This document shows, one piece after another, positions 1 through 10,100 of a stretch of DNA of 14,129 nt. Source of the stretch: Temnopleurus reevesii (Eukaryota; Echinodermata; Echinoidea; Temnopleuroida; Temnopleuridae); contig BQKZ01005340.1 of NCBI GenBank assembly GCA_036244855.1, positions 31,359 to 45,487 of the forward strand, given 5' to 3'. Made by a program: the position numbers and the translations under genes. The notes under the pieces are model-generated. The model ran no database searches. It had not been told where the DNA came from and saw nothing but the letters and a program-made list of their open reading frames with translations. Position 1 is the first letter of the stretch. The number at the start of each line of letters is the position of its first letter.

Positions 1-9
1 CCCCCCCCC

Positions 10-43
<34 letters not shown>
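1..43. repeat. poly-C plus (TC)n microsatellite
   Basis: Twenty C are followed directly by a perfect TC dinucleotide run. It is at the window edge, so its true length is unknown. Confidence 0.95.
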
Positions 44-782
44 ATTTCTCTTTCTACCTCTATCTCCCTCTCTTTACCACTTATTTTCACTGTCTCCTCC
101 TGGTTTTACGACCCAGACAAAAAACTGTTATGACCTAGAAAATGCACTTCATTTATTTACATAATTCATAATAGCCTCTTTCAGTCGGATAGAGTATTTT
201 TTTCAAGTCAACGCATGCAGCTACCCTGTTTTCCAATAAATTAAAAAAACACACATGCATTTACACAATAGAATATAAAATATATATATACTATGAATTG
301 CAATCTCAAACAAATCTACATATTACTACAGTTATGACACATTTCGATAAAAAGAAAAAAAACTAGAGATTTTAATTAATTCGGACTTTAATCGTGAGCA
401 TGAAATCATGCTTAAAGAATAAAACATCTTTTTACAAAAAAACATTGTTGAAAATAGATACATGTATTGAGATGAAAATACGTGAAGAACAACATAAGGT
501 TTTTTTCATAGATGTTGTCATTATTTCAATGTTTTAACTCTTGACAAGGAAGGCAAGTATAAAATGGAGTACTATTAACAAATAAATGTGGTAACCACCC
601 ATGTAATTTGCCATATGAGACCAACAATTGCTCGGTAAGACTGTGAGATTACTGCATGGCGGGATTTTCATTAAAAAAAGATACACAGGATTGATTAATC
701 GAATAAGGAATATGAGGTTTATTGACAATAAAGGACCCCGGTAGAAAAGAAAAAAACTACATGTACGGTATTCTGAATAAGC

Positions 783-808
783 TGCTCTCTCTCTTTCTCT
801 CTCTCTCA
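783..808. repeat. (CT)n microsatellite
   Basis: A short CT repeat with one TTT interruption. Confidence 0.9.
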
Positions 809-857
809 TAAAAGAATCTATATATAACTGCAAACTTAAAAAAAATAATAATGATAC

Positions 858-1029
858 CTCTATAGATGCCAGCATCACCAGCATGCGCGCAGAACTCGGA
901 ATGGGGACCATGGTCTGAGATGAAAAGGACCAGTGTATTCCGAGACAAATTCTGAGTTTCTAGGGTATCCAAACCTCACCCACAGCCCAGTTCATCTCAT
1001 TGATGTTGTCTCCGAATTCACCTTGTTGG
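858..1029 (-). pseudogene. sulfatase (steryl/arylsulfatase-like) exon with a one-base frameshift
   Basis: On the minus strand the exon starts after CGCAG with QQGEFGDNINEMNWAVGEV. It shifts by one base near 972-975 and continues LDTLETQNLSRNT, LVLFISDHGPH and DAGIYRG to a possible donor GTATCA. Gly-Asp..Glu-Met-x-Trp-x-Val-Gly, the L-D-T-L helix and SDHGPH are hallmarks of the metal-dependent sulfatase fold; Asp-His in SDHG corresponds to calcium ligands. An extra T in the GTTTGG run would restore a continuous frame, so the shift may be a sequencing error or a true mutation. No CxPSR active-site exon was recognised between 1030 and 4000, and the exons that would follow lie before the left edge. 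It may therefore be an isolated remnant or the middle of a gene running off the window. Confidence 0.7.
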
Positions 1030-1104
1030 CTGCGCCTATGCACAATCTCTTATCAAAATGTGTTCCACGGCCACTCTAAAGGTTTATATGAACCAATTAT
1101 TTAT

Positions 1105-1407
1105 TGACTGAACAGCGACCAGCCACCTCCAAAACATCGACTACAGTATACCTCTACTAACATAATTTAATTTTCATCCCAATCATTTAGAATGTTTGGT
1201 GGTGGGTAAAGGGGGTAATACACAGCCCCAACCTCTCTTTGGCACCCTCCGATCTCTTATCAAAAATGTGTTCCCCCTTTACACACACCCTTGCACGTAT
1301 TAACTGACACATTCTAATTCTCAACATTCTAAATGATTGGGATGAGAATCATGTTAGTAGAAGAGGTATAGTCAATGTTTTGGAGGTGGCTGGTCGCTCT
1401 TCAGTAA
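1105..1407. mobile_element. foldback/MITE-like element with about 85-bp inverted arms
   Basis: The left arm (1105-1195) begins TGACTGAACAGCGACCAGCC. The right arm (1325-1407), read on the minus strand, begins TTACTGAAGAGCGACCAGCC. Both continue with CACCTCCAAAACAT, CCTCTACTAACAT/CCTCTTCTACTAACAT and ATCCCAATCATTTAGAATG. The loop of about 130 bp codes for nothing recognisable. No clear target-site duplication was found, so the superfamily is open. Confidence 0.85.
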
Positions 1408-1424
1408 ATTTTGACATAACGAAA

Positions 1425-1726
1425 TGGAGGCGCCATGGTGTAGTAGTTCTAACTCTCATCTGTCAACCAGAGGGTTGTGGGTTGGAATCCTAGCCGTGGC
1501 GTTGATTTCCTTCAGCAAGATATTCATCCACATAGTGCTGCACTTAACCCAGGCGAGGTGAATGGGTACCTGGCAGGAATATTCATTCCTTGAAATGCCA
1601 TGTGCGCTGGTGTACACCGGGCTAAAGCCAGGGTAATAATAATGCAAAGCACCTTGAGCACCCAGCAGAGTGGATATGTGCGCTATATAAATTGCATCTA
1701 TTATTATTATCATTATTATTATTAAT
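1425..1726 (+). mobile_element. tRNA-derived SINE with ATT-repeat tail (copy 1)
   Basis: The head contains a perfect RNA polymerase III A box (TGGTGTAGTAG, 1436-1446; consensus TRGYNNARNNG) and a B box with one mismatch (GGTTGGAATCC, 1480-1490). The spacing is normal for a tRNA-type promoter. A tRNA-unrelated body of about 170 bp follows, then GTGCGCTATATAAATTGC and an ATT/ATC microsatellite. The tail looks like the 3' end of the LINE at 7134 in this window, suggesting the enzyme that moved it. It looks fairly complete. Confidence 0.85.
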
Positions 1727-2187
1727 GATAAATTTTCTATTAGAGGAACTAAAATTTAAGGGGTGAGAGAAATGCCCTCCTAAAGCTCCATTTATATGCT
1801 TCCCCCTTTTTTTTTGCAGGGGGGGGGGCGGGGGAGGTGAAATATAGAGCACTGTGTAAATCCTCCTTTATTCATAGCTCCCATACAAGTTTCTAAAGTT
1901 CAGTCCCATATATGCCTAAATGCAAATTAATTATTGGGCAAAACATGAATTGAATTAAGACAACTTCCCACTCTACTAAACGGAACCTTAGCAATCTAAA
2001 TAATGATGAGCAAACTGTCTTTACAATTCATACACAAAATTTAATCCACCATACAATGTACATTGTTGACAAACATGGAAGAGGGGCCGCTTTGACCACC
2101 TTGAAAACAATTCTGCATGTCATTTAAAAAGAATACATTGTATGAATGAACATACACAATCATTTAATATGTACATGTACTATAATC
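1727..2187. other. non-coding spacer
   Basis: AT-rich sequence without a recognisable gene. It includes a T9 run, then G10-C-G5 at 1819-1834, which could form a quadruplex on the plus strand. Confidence 0.55.
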
Positions 2188-2428
2188 GTGAACAGCAGGG
2201 ACAAAGGATTTGGACAAAGTAAACAATTTCCATTGAAGCGTTCACAATAGCAAGATGCACACAAAATAAATTTCATTCCCTCTTATTCTTTGGAGAAATG
2301 TCAAACAGATGTTGCACCTGTTTAGTGGATAAACAAGTAAGGTACTTTATTTTGTGATCATGATGATATCGTGAAGGCTCGAGTGAAGTTGTTTACGTTG
2401 TACATTTCCTTTGTCCCCTCTGCTCACC
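2188..2428. mobile_element. MITE with about 75-bp inverted arms (family A, copy 1)
   Basis: The left arm reads GTGAACAGCAGGGACAAAGG, then GGACAAAGTAAACAA. The right arm on the minus strand reads GGTGAGCAGAGGGGACAAAG, then GTACAACGTAAACAACTTC. Both arms end near CACAAAATAAA. The centre is short and non-coding. A related copy lies at 7849. Confidence 0.83.
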
Positions 2429-3146
2429 GTATATGTTCCAAGAAATATCTCAAGTTACTTTTAATGTCATCATTTTGGGTTTAAAAAAGACACCAACTAG
2501 TACATATGACCTGTACGTATGCAAAATACTGGATGAAGATGCAAGAGATATCGCTATTCAATCAAAAATGCAGTCATCATCTAACAATGTCATTTCAATA
2601 TTTGCATCTTCACCGAGTCAAAAGAGCAATGAAAAAGGTGTGGATTTGCTTATACATGTAATGTATACGCTGAAATTTTTGCGGAGGCTTTTTTGTACTT
2701 CTTACTCCACAGCTCTCCATTATCGGATAAGCAGTTTCAGCAGTTCTCGTTATTTATAGGCTTTCTTTTCGCAAATTTCGTGGTCTTGGACTCGGGCAAT
2801 TTTCGACTCTGTATGATGCACATTCATGTGTGTACGAACACTGTCAAAAACGTGAAAATACCAACATGCCAAAGAGGGGAAGTTTTAAATCTCAGATGAA
2901 GCATATATGATTGAACTAAATGCATCACCAAAATAATATGAACACTGTATATGAAATGGTGTTGGACATGACATCATGATAGTGAGAGAGCATTCTATAA
3001 AATTATCCGTCAAAACGTTTTAGTAGAAACTACTTTGTAAAAAGATGAGACCCGAATCTAACATATCATCAATTTAATAAAAGATTATTCCTCCCCATCT
3101 GTAGAAATGGTTCACAGCCTTTCAACTTAAGTTCCATCATCCGTAA
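2429..3146. other. non-coding spacer between MITE and SINE
   Basis: Two short open frames occur on the plus strand here, but neither resembles a known protein nor has splice or codon support. No repeat was recognised. Confidence 0.5.
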
Positions 3147-3600
3147 AGGGGAAGCATAATGGTATAGTGATTCTGACTTTCGCCTTTCAACTAGTAGAGG
3201 GTCAGCAGTTTGAATTCCATCAATGGCATTGATTCCCTTCAGCAAGAAATTCATCCACAATGTGCTGCACTCAACCTAGGTGAAAATTGGCACATGGTAG
3301 AATTAATTCATTGAACTGCTTGAGCCTCTTGGTGGCTTGCTTGGTAGTTACCGCTTGGGTAATGATATGGTACAGTCTAATCTCGTTATAACAAGGTCGT
3401 TGGGACCAGAGAAATGACCTCTTTATATTGAAGCCTCGTTATATCAGGGCCAAAATACAATAAAATATAAAGAGATGAGACCAGGAAAATTACCTTGTTA
3501 TATTGAGAGCTTGTTATATCAGTGCTCTTTATAACGAGGTTTGACGGTACCTAGTATCCGGTGCAGTAGAATATATGCAGATAGTGATTACGCTCCTGGG
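3147..3600 (+). mobile_element. older tRNA-SINE (copy 2), apparently interrupted by a MITE
   Basis: It is collinear with copy 1. It has an A-box-like TGGTATAGTGA (3160-3170), a decayed B box AGTTTGAATTCC (3208-3219), TTCAGCAAGAAATTCATCCA and TGCTGCACTCAACC, then GGGTAATGATATGG. Similarity is interrupted at 3371 by a MITE. After it, GTGCAGTAGAATATATGCAG may continue the SINE tail, though weakly. The copy is more diverged than copy 1, hence older. Confidence 0.7.
3371..3549. mobile_element. pogo/Tc1-like MITE, TA-flanked (copy p1)
   Basis: The left end is TA-CAGTCTAATCTCGTTATAA. The right end on the minus strand is TA-CCGTCAAACCTCGTTATAA. CAGTnnAACCTCGTTATAA termini with a TA target duplication are typical of pogo/Tigger-like non-autonomous elements. 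Internal sub-repeats of CTCGTTATAT/CTTGTTATAT occur near both ends. There is no transposase coding. Confidence 0.85.
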
Positions 3601-4045
3601 TACCGTAACATAAAGCTTTCCATTGTTCGCATAACTGATACCAAGTCTATGGGAAATCATGTACTAAAGATTTGCGATTGATCACAATCTCAATTGAATG
3701 ATTTTTGTGTTGGGTGGATAAATAATTAAATAATTCTTGCCTTATCCCAACATGGATGAACACTGATTGACAGTGCTTTACCGATCACAATCTCTTTTAT
3801 GTTACAGGCCTCGGTTCTTTTATCAACCTACACACTCCAACGAGCCTAAGGCAACCCACGGCAATGGTCGAAGGTGTACGCTTCGCTGGCCGTGCTGCTT
3901 TTTTGGAATTCCCATAGTCCTCTATTGCCTAGCCTTGGTAGAAAAGTGCCCTTCAACAAAATTGCCTTGAATTCCTTTAATCTTATATCAAGTCCTGAAC
4001 CTCCAATGATAGGTCATTGTCCATCATGATAAAATCCTGAGTTCT
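3550..4045. other. DNAJC8 3' flank and 3' UTR, non-coding
   Basis: It contains the DNAJC8 3' UTR on the minus strand and spacer DNA. A 67-codon open frame on the plus strand (3767-3970) has no recognisable homology and overlaps the presumed 3' UTR. Confidence 0.5.
3976..3981 (-). promoter_or_regulatory. candidate polyadenylation signal of DNAJC8
   Basis: The minus strand reads ATTAAA about 65 nt after the DNAJC8 stop codon. This is the commonest variant poly(A) hexamer, but AT-rich DNA contains many by chance, so the assignment rests on position only. Confidence 0.35.
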
Positions 4046-4165
4046 TTATCTCTGTTCTAGCTTAGGCTTAGGTGGCTTGAATGTCATCCTGTTTTTCTTC
4101 TTCTTCATGGCGGCATTATGGTCACTGAAGTCCCTCCAGTTGTTGACTCTTTTGTCCCTGCCATC
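4046..4165 (-). CDS. DNAJC8: DNAJC8 last exon: C-terminus and stop
   Basis: This exon has 39 codons plus TAA, after acceptor CGACAG. It encodes DGRDKRVNNWRDF, then a lysine run (MKKKKNRMTF) and KPPKPKLEQR. It matches the vertebrate end (S-R-D-G-R-V-D-S-W-R-N-F ... P-P-K-V-K-M-E-Q-R) closely. The lysine-rich stretch could serve as a nuclear localisation signal, as in the family. Confidence 0.95.
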   Translation of the reverse strand, partial: DGRDKRVNNWRDFSDHNAAMKKKKNRMTFKPPKPKLEQR

Positions 4166-7100
4166 CTGTCGATGGTAAATTTAATAGAGAATACAAGGTT
4201 TACAATATTTAGTAACATTGCGGCTGTGCAATATCATAACCCTCAAAATAATGGTTACAACCATTTTTTAACGTATTCAGAATGATAAAAAAGCATTTGT
4301 TCTGAGCACCTTGAGCATCTAATTACAAAATCCATGTATTATCATTATCATTGTTATAAAATCCATACCAAGTCTATGGAAGCAATAATTTACAGTTTAG
4401 GCTTTTGAAGTACTTGCATTAATTTTGAAGCCTAATATTTCATAGCTTAAATTACATAGACCGTCAACAATTCAGATAACTAACAGAGTCTGGCAATGGC
4501 ATATCTTTTTAATGAAAACAATGTTCCAAAATGCCTTTATATGGACAATAATCAATCAGGTCCCCACTGCAGAAAACTGCCATTCTATTCCTATGATTTT
4601 TTTTTTAATTTGGACCCAGATTTCTGTTGGAATTATTCAGCAAGTCAATCCATGTTGGTTCGCCTAATGAGGGATAATTATCTCGCAAGTGTAGCTGAAT
4701 GTAGGTCTTTCTAAGCAGCACTATGTATCCGTTGGAAAAGGCGCTATATAAATTCAATTATTATTATTTATTACTAAATTTAAGGAGGATTGTGATGAAA
4801 AAATCCCCAGACTTTCACAATACAAAGTGCATAATATTTCCAGGTGAAATTGCTTGATATCAGCTCAACGCGACAGGGAAAATTCAGCAGTATTGAACAA
4901 GATAACATAATAAAGGCCAGGGGGTTAAATCAACCCCCCCCCCCCCCCCCCCCCCCCCCAAAGCCCAGCCATAGAAGACCCCCCAAAAAGCGCGGCCTTA
5001 TTAGGGTTCACCTACCTCCCAGTCCTTCTGCCACTCCTTCTGTTTCTTGACTTTATCCTCTTCCTTGATCTCCTCTTCCCTCTCTCTCTTTTTAATCCTT
5101 GACTCCTTCTCCTCGATCTCTTTCCTCCTANTCTAGAGTGAGTGTATTATCTCTTTGTTTTTTAATGTTCTGTTTAAATGCCATTGGGCGCAAAAACAGT
5201 TATTTTTCTCAACGAATTCATCTCGTTGAATATATATTCTTGATTATACCTTATGAAATATTGTTTACGAAGAAAAGATAACAAATTATATAAATAAATA
5301 TGATCTTTAATAAACAATATGTTTAATAAAAAATATGTATTTTGTGTAATAATTACGCTTGCACAGAAGCAAACTACTGTTTACTACTGTAAATTATGGT
5401 AAAATAATGCTATTTGGATTTACAATGACCAAAATGATACAAAAAAGAAAATATGATTTGAAAAACAATAAAATACATGATAAATTTTACAAAAACAATA
5501 TGATATAAAAGAAAATGATTATAAAAAAAAATTAATTTTTCATATTTATGCAATCAATTTATAGCAACATTGAAATCGATGGAACAAAATACGTCATTAA
5601 AGGGGAATTACACCCAGACAATAATGTAAGGTCAGTAAATGAAGAAAAATCAGATGAACAAATTGTGAAAAATTGAGCAAGATCGGATAATCCGTTCAAA
5701 AGTTATGAATTTTCAAAATTATCATTTCCACCTGTGCTGGGCATCCTTAAATTGGCAACGTATAGCTAATAAGCATAATCTGTGATGTCATACATGGAGA
5801 ACTCCTCATTCACTTTGAATATAAATTTATTGAAAATGGATCAAAATCATATTTCAAGTGAGGAATCAACACCGTTATTTCTGGAATGATTGCAGAATTG
5901 ATGTGGCTATAATATATTTAACCGAAAAAAAAACAAAATTTTGTCAACTTTTCTGGAAAAAGGGGAAAATGTGAAATTTTGGGTACAAAGTGAATGGAGA
6001 GTTCTCCATGTTGGCAGCGATTTTGTGCCTGTACGTTTGCCAATTTAAGGAGCCCATGAGGGGTGTAAATAAAAACTTTGAAAATGCATAACTTTTTAAT
6101 GGATTATCCGATTTTGCTCAAATTTTCACAGCTGTTTCATCTTGTTTTTCTTCATTTAATGATAGCAATTTAATGTCTGAGTGTAGTTCCCCTTTAAATT
6201 AGTGTTGAAAATATTCAAATTCTCTTAATTAGAGCAATTCTTTATAAGAATAAATCTTCTCCTTATTAATTGTTTATTAAAATCATATTTATTCCATAAT
6301 TTATCATTTCATCTTTCATATAAAACTTATTTTGAATATATATATATTTCTTGAACATAATTGCGTGATATATGTTGAACACTATCCATCAACAAAATTT
6401 TCTCTAAAGATTAAAAAGACGGATTAAAAAGCAATGATATATGATAAGCCCATTGTAGAGAAGTGACGCACCTACGTCATCACTATTTGATGTCACGTGA
6501 TGCAAAGTTGCCAATTTGCTAAAAATATAACTATTTAAATTATTTTTAAAAACCCTTCAAAAATTCGTAACTTTCTTATTTATTGTCCGATTTTGCTCAA
6601 ACTTTTTTTTGATATGTTCGTCTAATTTTTGCGCTTTTAATCAAAGCAAGTTATTTTTGGCCTGGAGTAACCGTTTTTAATGTGCAAGTAATGAGCTGAC
6701 CAAAGATATATCAGAGTAAGATTGGCTTTTACAATTAATTGTATCAGTGGAAAGAAAAACACGTTTATTTGCAATTTTAAAAAGACTAATACGATATTAA
6801 AGTTCATCGGTTATTTCGGCAAAACAAATACATAGAAACCAATCCACTTCCAAACGGGGTTTCTGGTAACAACTTTCTTCAGTTTATCTCGAAATGTCAC
6901 GCCGGTGAAATTAAACTTTAATGCATGACCATATAACAGTTATGAGTGACCTATATCTGTATATTGCAATAAAAAAAGGGTAACAATTCATTGGTCATAG
7001 CTGGTTTCACAAGCATAAATTCTATTGAACCAAGGTGAGGTCATCTCCTATTTGGCGGTTTTTGGCAAGTGAAAAATGCAAATATATTAAAAACAAACAA

Positions 7101-10100
7101 AACTGCGGTTGTCATTTATCTTTCTGTTCTCCTGATAATAATAATAATAGTGGCTACTTTTTTTAGCGCACATGTCCACCTTTCGGTGCTTATGGCGCTT
7201 TAATTGGAATAGAAAAGTACATGAAGACAATACAAATGGAAGTGAATATACTGGACACAAAACAGGTATTGATCATTATGATGAAACAAACAAGTAGGTT
7301 TTAAGTTGGGATCTGAATGCTTATGTTGAAAAAGCCCGATCACCGATACAATGCTTAGTTCTCGGACTATTTAACAGCAGTGTATCTGATGATGAGCGGA
7401 GATGTCTTGTAGATTTGTACTTTGGAATTGAATTTTGCAAGTATACAGGGGAAGGACCGTACATAGTATGATGGACAAGGAGAATGATCTTGAAGACGAT
7501 TCGTTTGTCAACTGGAAGCCAATGAAGTGATCGTAACATTGGTGATATGTGGTTATATTTTTTGGAGAGGGTCAGGAGTCGGGCTGCAGAATTTTGGAGT
7601 CGTTGGATCTGATATTTTCATTTTTACGGATGTCATCAACCCCTTGATGCGCGACTATATATAAACGGACGATATATTCATATGGATGAGAATGGGCGCT
7701 GGATTCAAATTAAAATTCCTTGTGTTGTAATTGCTATTTTAATGAAAATATGAGGAACATATGTCATCAAGCCGTCCTGCTCAGATGCTTCCCTCTTTTA
7801 AAGGTTGACAATGTTTGTTATAACGATGCCAAAGTGACGGCTCTCACTGTGAGCAAAAGGGACAGAGGACTGGGACAAAGTAAACAACTTCACTCAAGCA
7901 TCCACGATAGCTTCATGATCACACAAGTGTTACTCTTGCATGGTCATTTTCCACAGTGATAAGAAGAATGGAACTTTCTTTTGTGTCCATCTAGCTATTG
8001 TTAATGATAGAACTGAGGTTGTTTACTTTTTTCCACAAATTACAAAAACGCTGGGCCGACGCAGGCTAAGGGCGAAAAGGTGTATATAAGTCGACCTTAT
8101 AACAGACGAAGGCAGGAAATTGCTTTTCGCCGTCGACAGGGCTAATATATATGTACATTATATATTTACATTCTCTTTTTGTTATCTATAATGTCTATAA
8201 CTAATATTTTTGTGGGAGTGGGGTCTTTTGAAAAGGGCGACATGTTCATTAGTATCGGTGTTGTATTCATATCTACGTTAGATTACATACTGGCTGNCTG
8301 TAATATGGTATTCCCTGTACGAAGTTTATAAAAATCACAGAATTCAGTAGTCAATGGGTTGATATAAATCTCATGAAACACACTGAATAATACAAGTCCA
8401 CGTCCTTGGCATTCTTCTTTTATAGGTTGATCAAATTAAATCAATATGCATCAGTTTTATGACATACATTGTTCTTGTGTTGATAGTTTTCATGTGTAGT
8501 CGTTGAATGTAACAAAATCAATTATTTTCATGACCCATGGCGAAGCAGAAGTTGATCGTAATGCCTTTGTTTTCATTCAGTCAAACAGATTTTTATGGCC
8601 CTAAAATATTTGACCTAAGTAGGTTTATCTCTAGGTCACTTCATTACATAAAATGTCATGCTTCATAATTCAAATTGAGATTATGCACTTTCTTAGGGAC
8701 ATAAATAACAGCCCCCCAAAAAGGCCCAATAAGCAAAGAAAATGGTTCCAGTTTAGATTATATCTGTATCAGTTTCGAAATTCAGTCAGGTCTCAAGGCC
8801 ACTTTTGACAGCCTCACGATTCTAAATTGAGGCAGAATAACAGTGTACAACAAATTGGAGCCAGCATAATGGTGGCTACTTGTATAGCGCACAGGTCCAC
8901 TTTATCAGTACTCATGGCGCTGAAAGCTTTACACTCACGACTACCCGGCTCTAGCTGGCAACCATTTACTGCGCTCTGCATTACAAGGAATTTCTTCCTG
9001 CCGTCCCCATCCTTGTGATAGTCTCGGTCTAAGCCTTCCTACTTTCAGTCACCATTACGACACTGATCTGCATACCTTTTACATACCAGTTATTATAGAG
9101 ATGCCAACTGTTCCGGAATATGCTTGAGGTCAATATTAAAATGAGAATAATCCAACAGCTAAACAAATGTGAGGGGACACATTACAGTAAACTCTGTCTA
9201 TTAAGTCGAACTTGTCTAAATCGAATAATTGCCTTAGTCGATGCAACTTTTTTTAAACAAAGCATGTGTTATTTACCTCTTGTAAGTCAAATTTTTCCTA
9301 CGTCGAAAAGACTTTTGTCGTCCCGGGAGATTCAACTGAGGCAGAGTTACCTAAGTGTAACCCAACTCTCAGACATTCACTTGCTGTTAGAGCCTTGAAT
9401 TCATAAAAGTTACACCTCGTGCATATCCTGAAATGATCTGAATCTCTGGGATTATCAAATGGATTGTTGAAGTATTTTTACCTTTAGTGGATCATCTTCT
9501 TCTATCACAGTTGGTTTGCCTTCCCGTTTTAACTGCTTTCTCTTCTCTGATAGCTGAACGGAGAGAAAATAAAAATAAAAGAGATTACCGTAAACATAAC
9601 ATAAGTGTGAATCCACATCATATTTTGCTCCAGTAAAACCTGTCTATAGTGACCGTCCAAGGGAAACAGAAAAAGTGGCCATTGTAGAAAGGTGACCTCT
9701 ATAGACAGGTTCTAAAACACGTAATTCTGTGTGGAGGGAAACAATTAAGGTGACGACTGTAAGCAAGTGGCCACTAAGACAATTTCGACTGTATCTACTA
9801 AATGCTGAGCTTTCACTGCCTTGATTCAAGCTTCACGACTATAAACGTGGGCAGTGAGGCACGTAATATGGAAGCTTAAAAGTGTACCAAAAAGGCAACC
9901 TGAACAAAAACCCCAAGGTTGTAAGTGGCACCTTCTCACCTATTGAATACGTGCCTGTACGGTTATTCATATCCGAGGGAATCATCCAGGTCGGTGTTTC
10001 ACCAAGATAAGAAACACTTTACGTACGACTGGTACCCCTTCTTGTGCGCAATGGTTCACAGTATTACGTGCATTCAGCGCAAGAACTGATACCAGTCAAA

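Larger units (their letters stand above)
1..857. other. AT-rich non-coding spacer with poly-C and CT repeats
   Basis: It opens with C20 then a (TC)n tract to about 43, followed by pyrimidine-rich DNA to about 80. A second CT run is at 783-808 and a short TA run at 281-290. No coding exon was recognised; the open frames here have no family resemblance. If the sulfatase exon belongs to a live gene, this is its next intron. Confidence 0.6.
4166..5015 (-). other. DNAJC8 last intron with SINE tails and poly-C
   Basis: This is the intron between exon f and the last exon. It holds two SINE/LINE tail remnants and a C26 run. A 72-codon open frame at 4496-4714 shows no family resemblance. Confidence 0.8.
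5133..9481 (-). other. 4.3-kb DNAJC8 intron (or two introns) filled with mobile elements
   Basis: It lies between exons e and f. Listed elements occupy much of it. The remaining stretches were read for the missing DNAJC8 segment without success. 5240-5590 is very AT-rich and holds nothing recognisable. 6671-7133 and 8037-8863 hold no recognised gene, apart from a short inverted motif (GGCGAAAAG at 8071-8079 against CTTTTCGCC at 8123-8131). N occurs at 8297. Confidence 0.8.

Noticed and set aside
1430..1500. A functional tRNA gene
   Set aside because: A and B boxes are present, but there is no foldable acceptor stem and the sequence continues into a SINE body and tail.
1456..1713. Open frame of 85 codons on the minus strand
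   Set aside because: It lies within SINE copy 1, antisense to it; the translation reflects the repeat and not a gene.
2433..2759. Open frame of 108 codons on the plus strand
   Set aside because: No recognisable family, low-complexity composition (many Ser/Phe/Tyr), and no splice or repeat context; probably chance.
6455..6500. CRE-like ACGTCA/TGACGC cluster as an enhancer
   Set aside because: It is next to transposon remnants, and short motifs in isolation do not support a regulatory call.
8071..8131. Inverted GGCGAAAAG / CTTTTCGCC pair as a MITE
   Set aside because: Only about 9 perfect bases pair; the outer parts match poorly and no target duplication is visible.
9644..9829. Open frame of 61 codons on the minus strand
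   Set aside because: It overlaps the pogo-like MITE p3 and shows no transposase motif.
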